Positions 30,685 to 42,725 of a stretch of DNA of 64,000 bases are shown in pieces. A program made the position numbers and the translations under genes. Numbering within the stretch: position 1 is the stretch's first letter; each line of letters begins with the position of its first letter. A model generated the notes under the pieces. The model was not told where the DNA came from, made no database searches, and saw only the letters and a program-made list of their open reading frames with translations. Origin of the DNA: Diphasiastrum complanatum. Taxonomy: Eukaryota; Streptophyta; Lycopodiopsida; Lycopodiales; Lycopodiaceae. The stretch is from positions 61,855,140-61,919,139 of the forward strand of contig CM055101.1 of the NCBI GenBank assembly GCA_029204225.1. Direction: 5' to 3'.

Positions 30685-30889
30685 ACGGAAGAAGGACACG
30701 CAATATCACTCTATCACACTAACACATATTGAATGTAAAATGTACATATAAACCCTGAACCCTGATAGAGAGGGAGAACCTAGGAGTAAATTACTAGACT
30801 AGCCTACGGCTAGTTACAGCTAGTAATAAAGTACATCGTAAACAATAACTAGGAAGTGTAACAATGAAGTTTATCATTGATTTCTAACA
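30685..30889 (-). repeat. 3' LTR (partial) of copia element E
   Basis: On the minus strand the polypurine tract ATTGAGGGAGAG (30890-30901) is followed by TGTTAGAAATC, the LTR start. The leftward end is not fixed because LINE-like sequence begins near 30684. Confidence 0.6.
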
Positions 30890-30984
30890 CTCTCCCTCAA
30901 TGATAAAATTACATTCTTCTATTCCTAGTAGAGTACGAAACTTTTCATATTTACATCTACCTAATGACTTAGTAAAAATATCTG

Positions 30985-33900
30985 GCACTTAATCTTCAGA
31001 TTTACAGAAAACAAGATCAATGGCTCCATCAAGAATTTTCTCTCGAACAAAATGATAATGTATTTCGATGTGCTTGGTTCGAGCATGTAAAACTAGATTT
31101 TTGGCAAGGTGAATGCAACTTTGATTGTCTCAAAATATAGTAGTCGCATCCACTTGTGGTTGACCTAAATCCACAAGCAATTTTCGTAACCATACTGCTT
31201 CTTGTGCAGCATTGCTGAGTGTTCGATATTCAGCTTCCATCGAGGATAAGGCTACTGTAGGTTGCTTTTTGCTGCTCCATGAAACTGCAGCTGTACCATA
31301 ACTGAATGTATGACCACTAGTAGACCTTTTGTCATCAATATTACCTGCCCAATCAGCATCTATATATCTTATTAATATTGGCGTGTCAGGCTGATCATAC
31401 TTCAAACCAAAATTCAATGTCCCTCGAATGTATCTAAGAATACATTTAGCAGACTTCCAGTGTGTTTGACTAGGATCTTGCATAAATTGACTAACAATAC
31501 TAACAACATAAGAAATATCAGGTCGTGTGTGTGTCAAATAAATCAAACTACCCACTAGCTGTCTATACAAATAAGCATCCACTTTCTCAGATTCATCATA
31601 TAAAGTAAGCTTCGTGTTGACCGTCCATAGGTGTACTCAAAGGCTTACAATCCTGCATATTGAACTTATAAAGCAAATCTCGTGCATATTTGCTTTGTGT
31701 AAGAAAGACCACGTTTTTCTTTTGCCATACTTCAATGCCAAGACAATAGTGCATCAATCCTAGATCGCACATGTCAAAAGCATTGGAAAGATATGATTTG
31801 ATTTCATCAATTAAGCTCTCATTACTTCCTGCAATAATCAAATCATCTACGTACAACACAATGAACACTATATCTGAATCTTGCCTTAGAATGTAAAGAT
31901 TAGGATCAGCATCACTCTTTACCATTCCCCTTCGCTTAAAGTGTTCATCAATGCAAGAGTACCACACCCGTGGTGCTTGCTTCAATCCATAAATAGCTTT
32001 GTTGAGCTTACAAACAAGGTGCTCTCTCCCTGGTTCAATAAATCCTTGAGGTTGTACTAAGTACACCTCTTCATCCAGCACTCCATTCAAAAAAGCAAAT
32101 TTAACATCCATTTGTTGGATCTTCCAACCATAGAAAGTAGAAATAGCAATGACAGAACATATAGTTACCATCTTAGCTACAGGTGCGAAGGTTTCCTCAA
32201 AATCAAGACCTTCCTGCTACTCAAATCCTCTCACAACCAATTGTGCTTTGTATTTGTTGAGTTTCCCATCAGCTCCATATTTGATCTTGTATATCCATTT
32301 GCAAGTGATAGGCGTCTTACCATCAGATAGCTCAACCAAGTTCCAAGTCCTATTTTTTGATATAGCTTCCATTTCTGTTTTCATAGCTTCACGCCACTCC
32401 TCGTGCTCCTTTGTTTTATCAAAAGTTTTTGGTTCTTGAGCCTTGAGCACAGAACCGATTAGGGCTAGATTCATCTTTAATCTTGTAGGAGGTTTTCGAT
32501 TTCTACTTGATTTTCTAAGCTCTTCCTGCTCACTAGATTCGGGAGTATCTCCCTTCTTTGCACCATCTGTGACTGATAAGTACCATTTAGGTACTCTCTT
32601 GGGAATTTCAGCATCAGGCTTGCCTTTGTCCAATGAATTTTCTATATCAAAATCCACTTCCTTCTTGACCTGTACTTTCGCTCCCTCATCAAAAGGTTCA
32701 GTGATTACTTCAGATTGTTCACCTCGGCCCATCTCGTCAAATGTAGCATCCCTAAAAATTACAAGCTTCTGTGCATTTGTGTCATACATCCTATATGCCT
32801 TGGCCTTCTCATCATATCCAAGAAAAATACACTTGATAGCTTTTGCATCCAATTTCCTTCGTTTCTCATCAGGAATATGAGCATAAGCATCACAACCAAA
32901 TACTCTCAAATGAGAAATATTAGGTTTCTTTCAAGTAACAACTTCATGAGGTGTCTTACCCTTCACGGATTTTGTAGGACACCGATTCAGGATGTGTGTA
33001 GTTGTGCTACAAGCTTCTGCCCAAAAGATGTTTGACAGACCCATGTTTTTGAGCATCGCCCTGGCCATCTCAACAATAGATCTGTTCTTTTGTTCTACAA
33101 CTCTATTTTGCTGTGGTGAATAAGGTATTGTAGTCTGCCTCTTGATCCCTTGATCTTTGCAGAAATCAATAAATTCTGTCAAAAAATACTCACCACCTCC
33201 ATCAAATCTCAAAGTTTTGATGCAACATCATTTTTGCTTTTCAACTAATGCCTTGAATTTCCTGAACTTAACAAAAGCATCTGATTTCTTGCTTATGAAA
33301 TAAATCCAAATGCATCTGCTATAATCATCAATGAAGATGATAAAGTAATAGTAGTCACTAAGAGATCTAGTCTGCATAGGTCCACATAGATCACTGTGGA
33401 CAAGATCTAGGATGCCACTGGCTCTCCTTGCTCCACTTTTGGGAAACCTCTCTTTTGTGTTGTTTTCCCAAAATGCAACCTTCACAAATTTTTCCTTCAA
33501 AAGAAATATCAGGCAATCCTATAACTAGATTACCTCTTTTGAGAATTTGTAAACTTTGAGCACTAATATGACCGAATCGTTGATGCCAAAGATCACTTCG
33601 ACTATCAACCGTGCTTACCATACCTTGAGCAAAAGATCTCGCATTCAATTTGTAGAGTTGATTCTCGTTGACTCTAGCTCCTGTAGCAATCACTTTGTAG
33701 TGATTCTTGATGTCTTTGACAAGACATTTGTCAAACTCAATCTTGAGTTGTTGATCAGCCATCGTCCCAACAGATAGTAGATTGTTAGCTAACTCAGGTA
33801 CATATTGCACATTGCTTATCCGCTTTATCTTCCCGCTAGCTAACTTCACTGGTACCACTCCAACTCCTTCAATAGATAGCAATTTTCCATCGGCTTGTCC

Positions 33901-34590
33901 AACTTCATCACCATTGTGAGTTTCCTTGAGTTCTGAAAACCACTCTTTCCTTGAAGTCATGTGCTTGGAGGCACCACTATCAATGTACCAGGTATCCTTG
34001 GCTTCATCACTTGTCATTAATGTTGTAATGAACAAGTTTGAACTCTTACCTGTATCATCTTCATATTGATGTTGATCAACATAATTGTCTTCATAATAAT
34101 CATCATCAAAGTGATGTTGATCAGCATAATTGTCCGCTTGCCATTTGTCTTTTCTTTGTTCTATCTCCTTCTGTTTCTTGAAGCATTCATGCTCCCAATG
34201 GCCAGGTTTGTTGCAATACCTACAATTTCCAGGTTTATTTTGCTTGGAATAGCCGCGTCCTTGACCTCGGCCTTGATTCCAATTGCCTCGATTTGGTCCA
34301 TCATTGGATTGTTCTTGAAATTGTTGGAACGATCCATGATATGAGTTTCCACCTCTTGATTGGTGTCTTCCACGACCAAGTCTGCCAACACGTCCTCTCA
34401 CTGCAAGAGCTTGATCAAATCCCCTGTTGCGATGACTCAAATTCTCTTGACGTTGTTCTTCTTGCAAATGCAATCCACCTAACTCTTCATAGGTTGGAAG
34501 ATTTTCCCGTGTGGCTATACTTGTCACAAACATTTGATGTGACTCACTCAAACTATTCAATGTCAACTGCATGATCTCACGATCCTGTAC
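30985..34590 (-). pseudogene. copia element E: gag C-terminus, protease, integrase, RT, RNase H
   Basis: Nearly whole gag-pol lacking the gag N-terminus, read leftwards: gag, zinc knuckle CRYCNKPGHWEHEC (about 34200), protease WYIDSGASKHM (about 33980), GAG-pre-integrase LWHQRFGHIS, CEGCILGKQH, integrase LVHSDLCGPM, RFDGGGEYF and TIPYSPQQNRVVEQKNR, RT with TFAPVAKM and YVDDL (about 31850), and the RNase H end KHIEIHYHFVREK (about 31060). Breaks seen: frameshifts near 33440 and 31613, and in-frame stops near 33228, 32931 and 32217. The 5' end is cut at about 34590, so no PBS or 5' LTR remains. Confidence 0.9.
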
Positions 34591-34593
34591 TCA

Positions 34594-34690
34594 CTCCGAT
34601 ATCGGTACGTACAATATCGGAATGGAGCATGGATGTACGACTGCTCGGGTTTCTCTTCAGCTAGCGCGCTTGGATGCGATATTGGTACGA
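34594..34690. other. GATATCGGTACG-rich junction segment
   Basis: ccgatatcggtacg, caatatcgg and gcgatattggtacg lie within 90 bp at the point where copia E is truncated. The GGTAC-rich style recalls the clusters at 48320 and 59660. Possibly a transposon terminus, not proven. Confidence 0.3.
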
Positions 34691-34699
34691 AAAAAAAGA

Positions 34700-36310
34700 G
34701 AATATAAGAACTTTCAGAGGGAATATTCTAAATTTCCTACTCGGCGCGGCAGCTACGCCGCCTCCTCTTTGCTTAGATTTCGAAACGAGTGATCGTTCAA
34801 ACAGATAGACATCAGTAATGTGAAAGGTATGAAGCCACAAAGCTCTAAATGGCAGTACTAGACACTGTCTGGTGTGATTTGCAGTACCCCAAACAAACAA
34901 ATGAGAGATTTCTTGGCACAACTCTCTGACAAATGACACTTTTCACAAAGACAAAAAAAAAATATTGTAAAACTTTTCCCACTCAACAGATTTTCAATCT
35001 GTCTGATGCTACCCTGGCCTTTCCGATGCCTCCGGGACTGTGTCTTCGTTCCCCACTAATAATTGTGAGCTCCAAAACCTGCAAAGTACATCAAGAAAGA
35101 TTTCTTCCAGCCGTTTTTGTCTCTCCAAGCTTTCACCTTCTGATCACCCAAGTAATCCTTCTTTTAAACAATTATGTATAACTAGAATCTGAACTATGAT
35201 TCGTCAATCATAATTCATTGGATTCTTGTCCTATACCTAATAAAAGAAGGCAACTACCAATGATTAGAAGAGCTTTAAGGTCAGAGTCATCTCTAGTTTA
35301 GCAAATACAGCCACCAAAAGTGACCAGTGAACTGCGAATCGCGAATGTTCATAATGTCACTTTGGTAATCCGCAAAGCCTAAACAAACACTCTATAACTT
35401 CTTGGTGTATACCCGAATAAACATAGTCGATTTGGTAAGGTGATCAATCGTACTAAAATTCTACTAACCTGTTTATTCATCCGGGGTATGAATACTATCC
35501 TCTCCTATGGATTAGGTATTCCTAGAATCTGAATTGAAATTTACCAATCCCAACTCTCCATATTCCCAAGACCATACCAATCATAAGAGTGCATTACAAA
35601 TCTTAAAAGACACATGAGTTGTTCCAAAAAGTCCCTTCCCATCTGGAAAGTTTCAAACTTTTCCAACTCTCACACGGTGCCTATATAAGGATTGTAATCC
35701 AAAAACGCCCTTACTTTAGACATGGCACAAATTGTCATTCCAAAGTTAGGGTCCCAATCTAGAATACGTCTAGATTTTCCTCTTAAGTTCTAATCTAGAA
35801 TAACTTAAGATTTACCGGAACCTCATTACGTGAAGTTCTAACTTTTGGCAAACAACTATCCAACTCTCCTGAGTCTTCCGAGATAGCATTATATCCTTTT
35901 CCGAACGGAAAAAGATAAGTCCCAAAAGTTCTCATGTATTCTATGCACATCCATCTATAAAAGAACTCAAAATGACTCATAGACGTTGTGACTTAGAAGC
36001 AATACATCTTACCAACAATATCCATAAGTAAGATTATATTGTTGATTTTCCTCAACTAACTCAAAAGTAATGCTTCTGACTTGGTTAGTTGTATCAGATT
36101 TAGAAAATGTTTAAATGTCTCGGTGTGGTACCAAAACACCACATTTAATCTGATTCTAAATCATTTCTAGGTCAATAAGCAATTCTCAATGAGACTCATT
36201 ACTATAACCCAGCGAGAAATTGTCTCAAACACAATTCTCATCAATATACTTATGTACCAACAACTAGTTTATGCATGCAAATAAACTTAGTTTACGGAAT
36301 ACTTTGTAGA
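34700..36310. other. intergenic, nothing recognised
   Basis: No coding block or known element seen on either strand. Confidence 0.5.
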
Positions 36311-36315
36311 TCCAC

Positions 36316-37646
36316 AGGATTAATAGTTTGTACAAAAGGTTTAATGATCCCACAAGGATTCACTAAATAGCATATCTCTACAGATAACTCCTGATCTGTA
36401 TACAACACTTTCATACCGAGAACTTCATATACTTGTATTATTTTTCTGACACTTTAATCAAGAAGTGGAGGGCCTTCGTGGCGGAAGAACCTGTGGTATG
36501 GGACGCAGACAATTCCAAAATGAAGATATGAAACTAACTGGATCAGATGACCATAGTATGGCCGTAAATCTAAGAGATGCCAAATACTATCGGTCATAAA
36601 ACGGGTGTTTTGTCATAAATTTGAGATTTGGTCATGACTTCTTTTTTGGATATCTCAAATTTACAAAACCGGAAACTCGACAAGCTATTTCTTTACAAAA
36701 GATATATTTGTGAATTTCTTAACTCATAAATCAACCCGACTTTTTTGTGATTCCTTGGAAGGTAATTTTGATTACCCGTTGACCATGGACGATGTCACAA
36801 AAATGGTTAATGAAACCATTTTCTAAATTTGTTTTCTCTACTTGAATCTTCAAGTAATCCTTTTCTGATTTACGGGTCAAGTCTACAGCTTGGTAATAAC
36901 GAAGATCTTTTGTTAAAGTCATTGTGTTGGGACATCATTGGTATTTACTTACAATGATGCAACACTTCTTTTGGCTTTCAAGATTTTCTCGGATCTCTTC
37001 TTAGACTCTTCTCCTGGGAAATTCTCAAATGATTTGCACCCCTTGGAAATTCGTGGCGTTTCCTGTTAAAAAGGGGTTGAAGTAGGAAGAAAAGAGAATT
37101 ATCAAGGAGAAGCATAAGTCAAAGATTCAAGGAGGAATCTGTTATATTGATGATGGACCTGTTTCAGAAACGATAAGATATTTAGACATTACAGAAATCC
37201 TCTAGGGATTATAGTATATATCTGGGTTGAAGATTTAAGGGGGAGGGAGGGGGGGGATTTAGAAGATTACTCTTGCGGTAGAAAAGTGGTTGATAACAAG
37301 TCCGATTGATTTGTGTCAGAACTTGACATTCTATTGCAAGATGGGAAGTTTGTTGAAACCTGTTTCTTGTTGGATATAGTCAACTTGATCTTAGTTTAGA
37401 TTGAGATCTGTGTGGTTGATGCAAGGAAAGAAATTCATGCTAACAACATATTCTTTTGGGTTAATCTTCGGTTGAGATTTTTTGGTTGTGAAATAGCACC
37501 CTTTCAGAAATATTCTCTCTTAGAAGATAACCAAGTTACAGGATTCTCGGTTATGAAAGTGTACAGATCAAGAGTTACCTGTACAGATATGCTATGTAGT
37601 GAATCCTTGTGAGATCATTAAACCTTTTGTACAAACTATTAATCCT
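36316..37646. repeat. inverted repeat, ~105-bp arms 1.1 kb apart
   Basis: The arm 36316-36422 (aggattaatagtttgtacaa ...) is about 90% identical to the reverse complement of 37544-37646. Similarity stops sharply at both ends. The interior, including the G-rich gggggagggaggggggg at about 37239, has no recognisable coding. It may be a foldback element or two inverted copies of one repeat. Confidence 0.75.
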
Positions 37647-37649
37647 ATA

Positions 37650-38090
37650 ACTTGGTTATCAAAATATTTCTTAAAGAGTGCTAAACTAGACCTAGATCGA
37701 ACGGATCTAGCCCCCAAGCTATAGATCAATCACAAAGAGGAGTGTGGCATCACACCAGCAACATCCTGCCACCGGTCATGCTATCAAGCATACACTAGTG
37801 AGAGCCCAATAGGTATACTTATACCCTCCAAGGCCCATGCACCACTAGTAGTGCACTGTGACACCTCACTGGAGACCTCTACAGCCTATCTGGGCCACGT
37901 CATCCAGTTCCCCAATGACTCACTGATACACCCATACAAATCCACCACCAAGTGTTTTAGGCCTACAGCCATTAATTATGACCATGTACATATAAGGGCT
38001 CCAATACCCTTATACTCACGATTACTTACGAGTTGTTGGTCTACCGGTCCCTAGCGTGGACACGCTACCGAAGACCAGTCATGGGCATGA
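37650..38090. other. intergenic, less AT-rich, unidentified
   Basis: A less AT-rich stretch with an open frame at 37851-38054 of no recognised family. Confidence 0.45.
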
Positions 38091-38092
38091 CA

Positions 38093-39260
38093 CTTCCAGT
38101 GCATGACTATGCCTATAAAAAATTGAACAAAGCAGTAGTGATGGGAATCATATTCAATCTTTACTACTTTGAAATCAGTACATACTAAGTGATTACGTAG
38201 CCAAACATGAAGTATTGAATTCTCAGACAATTTTATCAGTTACAAAGGAAATACAGAGATGCATGCATTGACATATACTGAACGCGATAAAAGATAGGTA
38301 TTGATTCAGAAAAATAAAATCAGATGCTAATGAGCACAAAACATTAGCGGATAGAAACCGCGCACTCTAAGTTGTCTCTGAGTAACTGAGGATAAGTCTG
38401 ATAACAAGCAGCTATGCTGATAAGCAATAGCGCAATAACAATTCTAAAATATAACTCTAAAAGTGAGCTAGAATGCTCAAGAGAGTTCAAGCTTAAAAGC
38501 TTGATAGAGAGCTAACTTGCAATATTTGCTGATATTAAACTGCTTATATTAAAACTGTATGAATATGATCGGCTATTAATACTAAGAAATTAGGTCGTCA
38601 ATTGCGATTGCCAGTTGGCTGGTATCCGCTGACATCCATCCGGTTCCTTGTCATTGATTGTTGATAAGCGATGAAAATTGGCGAAATTGGTTTTGTCTGC
38701 ATAAATGAACCAAACTGTCACTTCTGCAAAAATGAACTAAAACAGCCACAGGCGACACTGTCGCAAAAGGCGACAGTATCGGGATTTTGTGAAAAACGCG
38801 ACAGTGCCTTAAAAACTGATTTAGGGTTGCTCTACACTTTGCCAGAGTCATTTCCTTAAATTTTGAGGCTCTTTGGAGAAAGCGAAAAGTGCGACATTTT
38901 GTCAAGTGAAAAATGCGACTGCATATTTGCTTGCAAATCCTGACAGGCGGAAAAAAATGCAAAAAGCGACACTGCATTTTTACACGAGATTCCTGACAGG
39001 CGACAGCTTCGCCAAAAATGAAAAACCGAAGCGGCATTAAGGTAAAACTCCGTGTATTTTCTAACAGGTGAGAAGGCCGAAGTGAGAGAAAATGAAATGC
39101 GACACTGTGGTAGAACTCCGTGTAATTTTGCAGATTGTGTAAAAACACTTGTAAAACTACAGACTGTAAAAGAACGGGGGAAAAATCGCAGAACTAGATA
39201 AAACAATGGATGAAGATTTAAACCAATTAGTCGATTGGTAAGAAGGAGAATAATCCAACA
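38093..39260 (-). repeat. 3' LTR of element G
   Basis: Aligns with 39979-41144 from agtgcatgactatgccta to aataatccaaca. The outer terminus (TGTCGGAAATAGG in the other copy) is absent. Contains eight GCGAC motifs between about 38750 and 39110. Confidence 0.85.
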
Positions 39261-39272
39261 CTCTCCCTTAAT
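39261..39272 (-). other. polypurine tract of element G
   Basis: Minus-strand ATTAAGGGAGAG immediately precedes the LTR start TGTTGGATTATTC. Confidence 0.75.
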
Positions 39273-39274
39273 CT

Positions 39275-39772
39275 GAATCCTTGAATGCCTTGACCTTCAA
39301 ACTTAGTTCTACACAGAATCTTCTGTGTGTATTCAAACTTAATGCTTTGTTAAAAATATCAGCTGTCATATCTTGCGTTCTACAGTACTACAATCTGACC
39401 TCGTCGTTGAGAACTTTGCTTCTGACGAAATGATACTTCAGTTCAATGTGTTTACTCCCGTAGATGTAACTTGGTAGTTACGTCCCTCACGTCATATAGT
39501 GATTTCAGGATGTCCCAAACACCTTTTGGCGTTTTAGCTTCAGCTATGTGTCCAATCTATGTATATGATATATTGAGGATAATAAGCACGAAAGCTTTAC
39601 CGTCCTTCGATTTCCACTTTGAGTCGTCGTCTTCAGGTTTTACTTTTGTACCTGTAACAACATCCCATAATTTGCTGGCGATTAGCAAGGTCTTCATCTT
39701 AAATTTCCACAAATGATAATTGGATCCATTCAGCTTGTCTGCGATAAGACCGGCTTTACTTTGAGAATCCAT
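39275..39772 (-). pseudogene. gag N-terminus fused to RNase H C-terminus (element G)
   Basis: From the ATG at 39772 the frame shows a normal copia gag opening (DKLNGSNYHLWKFKMKTLL), a TAG stop at 39557-39559 and then GHIAEAKTPKGVWDILKSLY and TTKLHLRE. At about 39453-39463 it jumps, out of frame, to the RNase H terminal motif KHIELKYHFVRSK followed by MTADIFNKAL. All of pol between is deleted. The product cannot act on its own. Confidence 0.85.
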
Positions 39773-39966
39773 CTGGAACTTAGCCTGTCGATTGTATCGA
39801 TGACGCTAAGATGTAGTAATCCCAACGATAAGAAACCAATTCTCTTATACTGAAAGATTGGAAAGAACTGAAGAGTTTGATATCAATTTGATATTGCGAA
39901 AGATATCAAGTATTAGAGCTTTCGCTCTGATATCATGAAGGAATCAGATAAAGAAGTAGTGAAATA

Positions 39967-39978
39967 GCTCTGATACCA
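39967..39978 (-). other. primer-binding site of element G
   Basis: Minus-strand TGGTATCAGAGC, a perfect copia PBS, abutting the LTR end ...CCGACA. Confidence 0.9.
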
Positions 39979-41144
39979 TGTCGGAAATAGGTTAGATAAT
40001 CGTAGCGGAAACTTCCTACTTTCAGTGCATGACTACGCCTATAAAAATTGAACAAAGCAGTAGTGATGGGAATCATGTTCAATCTTAAGCAACTAACTTT
40101 GAAATCGCTAGATACTAAGTGATTACGTAACATGAAGTATTGAATTCTCAGACAATTTTATCAGTTACAAAGGAAATACAGAGATGCATGCATTATGACA
40201 TATACTGAATGCAATAAAAGATAGGTATTGATTCAGAAAAACAAAATCAAATGCTAATGAGCGCAAAAAATTAGTGGATAGAAACCGCCCACTCTAAGTT
40301 GTCTATGAGTAACTGAGGATAAGTCTGATAACAAGCAGCTATGCTGATAAGCAATAGCGCAATAGCACCTCTAAAATACTCAAGAGAGTTCAAGCTTAAA
40401 AGCTTGATAGAGAGCTAACTTGCAATATTTGCTGATATTAAACCGCTTATATTAAAACTGTATGAATATGATCGGCTATTAATACTAAGAAATTAGGTCG
40501 TCAATTGCGATTGCCAGTTGGCTGGTATCCGCTGACATCCATCCGGTTCCTTGTCATTGATTGCTAATAAGCGATGAAAATCGGCGAAATTGGTTTTGTC
40601 TGCATAAATGAACCAAATTGATTAAAACAGCCACAGGCGACATTGTCGCAAAAGGCGACAGTATCGGGATTTTGTGAAAAACGCGACAGTGCCTTAAAAA
40701 CTGATTTAGGGTTGCTCTACACTTTGCCAAAGTCATTTCCTTAACTTTTGAGGCTCTTTGGAGAAAGCGAAAAGTGCGACATTTTGTCAAGTGGAAAATG
40801 CGACTTTGCATATTTGCTTGCAAATCCTGACAAGCGAAAAAAATGCGAAAAGCGACACTTCATTTCTACACGAGATTCCTGACAGGCGACAGCTTTGCCA
40901 AAAATGAAAAAAGGAGCGACACAAAAGTAAAACTCTGTGTATTTCCTGACAGGTAAGAAAGCCGAAGTGAGAGAAAATGAAATGCAACACTGTGGTAAAA
41001 CTCCGTGTAATTCTGCGGATTGTGTAAAAACACTTGTAAAACTACAGACTGTAAAAGAACGGGGAAAAACCTTAGAACCAGATAAAACAATGGATGAAGA
41101 TTAAAACCGATTAGTCAATTGGTAAGAAGGAGAATAATCCAACA
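39979..41144 (-). repeat. 5' LTR of element G
   Basis: Plus-strand ends TGTCGG ... CCAACA, 1166 bp. It aligns with the left LTR. Confidence 0.9.
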
Positions 41145-41149
41145 CGTCG

Positions 41150-42720
41150 AGCAGCCTAGCGCTGGGCAGGTCCAAGGCTCCCGAGCAACATGGCGCCTGG
41201 CAAGTCAAGCCCCATGCACCGGCGTCGTTGCCTCGAGCACTCGCACATGACAGATAATGACAAATTTGCATATATATGGCTTCAAAGGAATTTCCCTTAA
41301 TGATTATGGGATAATTCTCTAATTGCCCGGTGATGTGACGCATCGAGTAGCCATTTTTTTTTTTAAATGAGTGGCTCATAGGCCACCGGGCCCAAACGAG
41401 TGTGTGTCTGGGAGATACGGAGACCCCACTCCAATGGACAAGATCACCTTTTAAGAGCCCCATAAGGCACTTGTCAAATTCAGCCTAGTTTGGTTGGTCT
41501 TTATTTGGATGACCTCAAAATAGTGAGTTTCGTTTTTGATGCCATAAAAATCCTTGAGACTTGTTGCTTTTCCTTGGCATTAGTTGCACATTTTTGTGAT
41601 GTCCCATATTTATTTCTCTCCTCACAGCTTCATGTTGCAATTTTAGGGTGCACATTCGTATCTCATCACAAAAATTCCGCTTTGCAACAGTAGGCCCTGA
41701 TTTTTTCTTGGCAATCTCATCGTTCTTAATGTTGATGCCCAAGCCCTCAATCTTTTCCTTAGAGATATCAATCTTTATGGCGACAATGTTGATGCCAACA
41801 TTTCTATCTCACAGGGAAATTTCTGTCTTGTTAGAGACGCAGCTGATTATTGTCTCCAACTATAATATCCCCAAAACACTCTCCAGTCTTTAATACAGAT
41901 TGTGCGCAATAAAAGAGCACTAGACTCTCACAACCACAGACCAAGAGTGGTAATGTTGTCAACTATGTATATTATATAAATTATTGGATGCACTCTCCAG
42001 TCTTTAATAAAATCATAAGATGATTGTGGACCATAAAGCCCTTTACGCTCTGCAGTTTAGGATCATTTCAGGCATCAAAATACTTAGCACTGAAGAAGCA
42101 AGTCTGAACAGATCTTTAGGTTCTTTTCTTATTCTGTAAAGATATAAAAGATTCTGGAAACAACGAAAATCAGGCTCTTAAGACAGACTGTTGCAACCTG
42201 CACACAAAGAGACGCAAGTTCTAAGTACGAACTGCTCTTTAAATAGATGCTTTCTTAGCCATATAGGACTTCAGAAGCCATAAAATTTTGAAAAAGGAAC
42301 AGGAGAACTCCCACGCGATTTTGTGGCGCGGGCGAAACTTGTATGCGTAAGGATTTATCTAGAAAAATTAGTCGAAAACTTTGTGCTCGACTTTCATGGT
42401 TATTTTCAGAGCCTCAAATTGTGCCGAAGACAGATTAACTTCACAAATGCGGTTGCAATTAGCAGTTGCAGTTGCTAAAGAAGTATTCCGTCAGTTACAT
42501 TTAGGATCTGAGCAGTCGTGGGGAAACAACTATCCTCTAAAGCACATCCTTCCCCTTGCTTTTGAAAAACATGCAAATTACGTGTTGCTTTCGATTTGTC
42601 ACTCTTAACTAAAATCTCGTACGCCCCATATGAAAGTTAAAATTGTCATGTTTCAGTTCTCAGTACTTGCACGACATTCTACAGTCTTGGTGCTTGGAGG
42701 CATCAGCACCTTGTCACCAA
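41150..42720. other. intergenic, includes the likely 3' UTR of ITPK
   Basis: The first 100 bp after the LTR is GC-rich (cgtcgagcagcctagcgctg ...) and unrelated to its surroundings. No protein family recognised. The end nearest 42726 should hold the ITPK 3' untranslated region. Confidence 0.4.
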
Positions 42721-42725
42721 ACAAT

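Larger units (their letters stand above)
38093..41144 (-). mobile_element. copia element G, internal-deletion derivative
   Basis: Two direct LTR copies (38093-39260 and 39979-41144) flank only 718 bp. Read on the minus strand: 5' LTR (right), PBS, the first ~95 codons of gag, then directly the last part of RNase H, polypurine tract and 3' LTR (left). Zinc knuckle, protease, integrase and RT are all missing. The left LTR lacks its outermost ~30 bp, so no target duplication can be checked. By eye the two LTRs share long identical runs with scattered substitutions and short indels. Confidence 0.85.

Noticed and set aside
31000-34590. Integrated pararetrovirus
   Set aside because: Domain order (protease, integrase, RT, RNase H), LTR and PBS fit Ty1/copia. 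No movement-protein or coat motifs of plant pararetroviruses were seen here or elsewhere.
37851-38054. 67-codon frame left of element G
   Set aside because: No recognisable family and no splice-framed neighbours.
41101-41463. 120-codon minus-strand frame
   Set aside because: Begins inside the LTR of element G and crosses its border, so it is not a real gene.
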